64,000 bases of DNA from Inia geoffrensis (lineage: Eukaryota > Chordata > Mammalia > Artiodactyla > Iniidae): the NCBI GenBank assembly GCA_036417435.1, contig JAZAQT010000544.1, positions 118,295 through 182,294 of the forward strand, read 5' to 3'. Below are positions 62,956 to 64,000 of the stretch, piece by piece. The number at the start of each line of letters is the position of its first letter. The stretch's first letter is position 1. A program made the position numbers and the translations under genes. The notes beneath the pieces are model-generated. The model was not told the DNA's origin and ran no database searches. It was given only the letters and a program-made list of their open reading frames with translations.

Positions 62956-64000
62956 GGTGGGGTCTCTCTAATGAAGTGGGCTGGAAGTGGGAACTTGCCT
63001 AGCAGGAGCTGTGGAGATCCGCTTTCTTCAAAGCCCTTCCCTCTCAGCTGTTTCACCATCATTTGGGTACACCAGGCTGTGCTTACCTGTAGGAGGGCCC
63101 TGTTGGATCGGCAGATTGTGGTACCACGCAGCGGAGAACAGCAGCAGCATCCTCCAGCCGCGGGACACAGGCCTCCTGAGGCTCCAGGGGTCTGACGCCA
63201 GCCGACGTCACGGAGGCCTGAGGTAAGAAAGTGGCCATTTCGTAACCCCATACTTGCCTTGTTATTGAACAGTCCTTTTCTCTTTCAGCATAGTTTATAT
63301 ACAATGCTGCGTCTCTTTGAGTTCTACAGCCACTTGACGCAATTATAAACGTAGCTCTACCTGTAGGGTTTCGGATTCTTTGCCCTGTTACTTATCGAGG
63401 AATATTTGATAGAGTCCCATGTTCTTTTGGGTGAGTCGCCCTTGATGAGCACTTTTTCATATGTTAAATGTGTTTCTGTTAATCCCAATCTCCTAATTCA
63501 CTCTTCCCCGTTCTCCAATCTCCCCCTTTGGGAACTCCTCGCTTCTTTCTTCCCTTTGTGAACCTGTGTTTCCTTTCTTTACTAACTTCCTTTGTATCCC
63601 TATGTAGACTGCACACATAAGGGATATCCGGGTATATGTGTCTTGCTGCCTCTAATTGACCAGAATTAGTGAGATCATCTAGTGCTCCACCCATGCTGCT
63701 GCATATACTATGAGTGCATTTTGTTCTATTGCTGCGTGGTAGTCGAGCATGTGTAGGTAGCGGAACATCTTTCTCCCTTCACCCCTCGCTCGACAGTTCG
63801 TTCGTTTGTATGTCTTGGCTGTGGTCAAGGGTACCACAACGACTGCTGGGGTGCAAGAGCTTCCTTCCAATGATGCTAGTGTCTGGTTATACGACCTGCA
63901 GCGGGGTTGCCGAATCTCGTGGTACCTCCAGTGTTTAGTTTGGTAAGGAATGTGCCTACTGATCCTCATACCGGCTGTTACCAATTTACAATCCCACCAA
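62956..64000 (+). repeat. Partial macrosatellite unit U20, cut by the window end
   Basis: 1,045 bp of an alpha monomer, ending inside the L1-derived tract before the CTCF-like site would be reached. It matches U11 (offset 29,820), including the variants TTTGATAGAGTCC near 63406 and CTGCATATAC near 63700. Confidence 0.95.

Larger units (their letters stand above)
1..64000 (+). repeat. Macrosatellite array, 3.31-kb dimeric units, 19 full copies plus a partial
   Basis: Every stretch of the window recurs 3,311-3,316 bases later with a few substitutions; for example the start motif GGTGGGGCCTCTCTAATG at 1 recurs at 3316 and, with small changes, at each later unit start. Within a unit the same motif, changed to GGTGGGGTGACTCTAATG, recurs at 1618, showing that the unit is an alpha-beta dimer of two related monomers in the same orientation. 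No unique DNA, gene or flank interrupts the array. Length differences between units come from three small indels: a 5-bp deletion in some betas, a 2-bp deletion in two alphas, and a 1-bp difference. The array certainly extends beyond both ends. The family is not one I recognise by name; alpha satellite is excluded by unit length and sequence. Confidence 0.98.
41740..64000 (+). repeat. Nine-unit segment, second copy of a 29,820-bp duplication
   Basis: Near-identical to 11.92-34.18 kb. Its left edge is set by the mosaic unit U13, where similarity changes from U2 to U4. The right edge lies beyond the window. Confidence 0.88.

Noticed and set aside
1..64000. D4Z4-type repeat (also 3.3 kb and CTCF-associated)
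   Set aside because: No long homeobox frame exists in the unit; the longest frame is 153 codons with no homeodomain residues, and the GC-rich D4Z4 landmarks are absent.
1..64000. CRISPR array or bacterial repeat locus
   Set aside because: The repeats are kilobases long without short unique spacers, and L1 homology indicates a mammalian genome.

Overview
The whole 64 kb is one uninterrupted tandem array, a macrosatellite, with no protein-coding gene I can support. The array enters at base 1 and leaves at base 64000, so no flanking DNA, chromosomal address or true copy number is visible. The organism is a mammal. Half of each repeat is a decayed antisense copy of the 3' end of a LINE-1 (L1) element, and the L1 variant resembles what I recall from laurasiatherian, especially cetartiodactyl, genomes. 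The species cannot be named from this window.

Layout. The basic period is about 3.31 kb: 19 complete units (U1-U19; starts 1, 3316, 6631, 9947, 13260, 16571, 19882, 23198, 26509, 29820, 33136, 36452, 39765, 43080, 46391, 49702, 53018, 56329, 59640) and a partial U20 from 62956. Each unit is a head-to-tail dimer of two diverged monomers: alpha (1615-1618 bp) and beta (1693 or 1698 bp). Above the dimer there is a three-unit block of 9,938 bp (U5-U7, U8-U10, U14-U16, U17-U19). Above that is a nine-unit segment of 29,820 bp, present twice with about ten base differences noticed over about 22 kb. U12 and U13 are mosaics that record recombination between array segments.

Contents of a monomer, in order: a GC-rich leader with splice-like signals and regulatory-looking palindromes; about 820 bp of antisense L1 tail; then a conserved block with a strong CTCF-like motif. 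All 38 complete monomers carry the CTCF-like core in the same orientation (CCACAAGGCGGCAG in alpha, CCACGAGGTGGCAG in beta). Every alpha has a CRE-like GACGTC palindrome. Every complete beta has instead a perfect RFX X-box (GTTACCGTGGTAAC), and 13 of 19 betas also have a YY1-like AAGATGGC.

Interpretation. A long, gene-free macrosatellite with about 3 kb units, same-direction CTCF motifs and YY1-like motifs is the architecture known from the X-linked DXZ4 locus (and, more loosely, FIRRE), which organises the inactive X. This window may be a lineage-specific, L1-derived analogue of such a CTCF array. That is inference: the sequence shows the motifs and their regularity, not binding, chromosome or transcription. 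The short reading frames on both strands look like chance frames inside the repeat.
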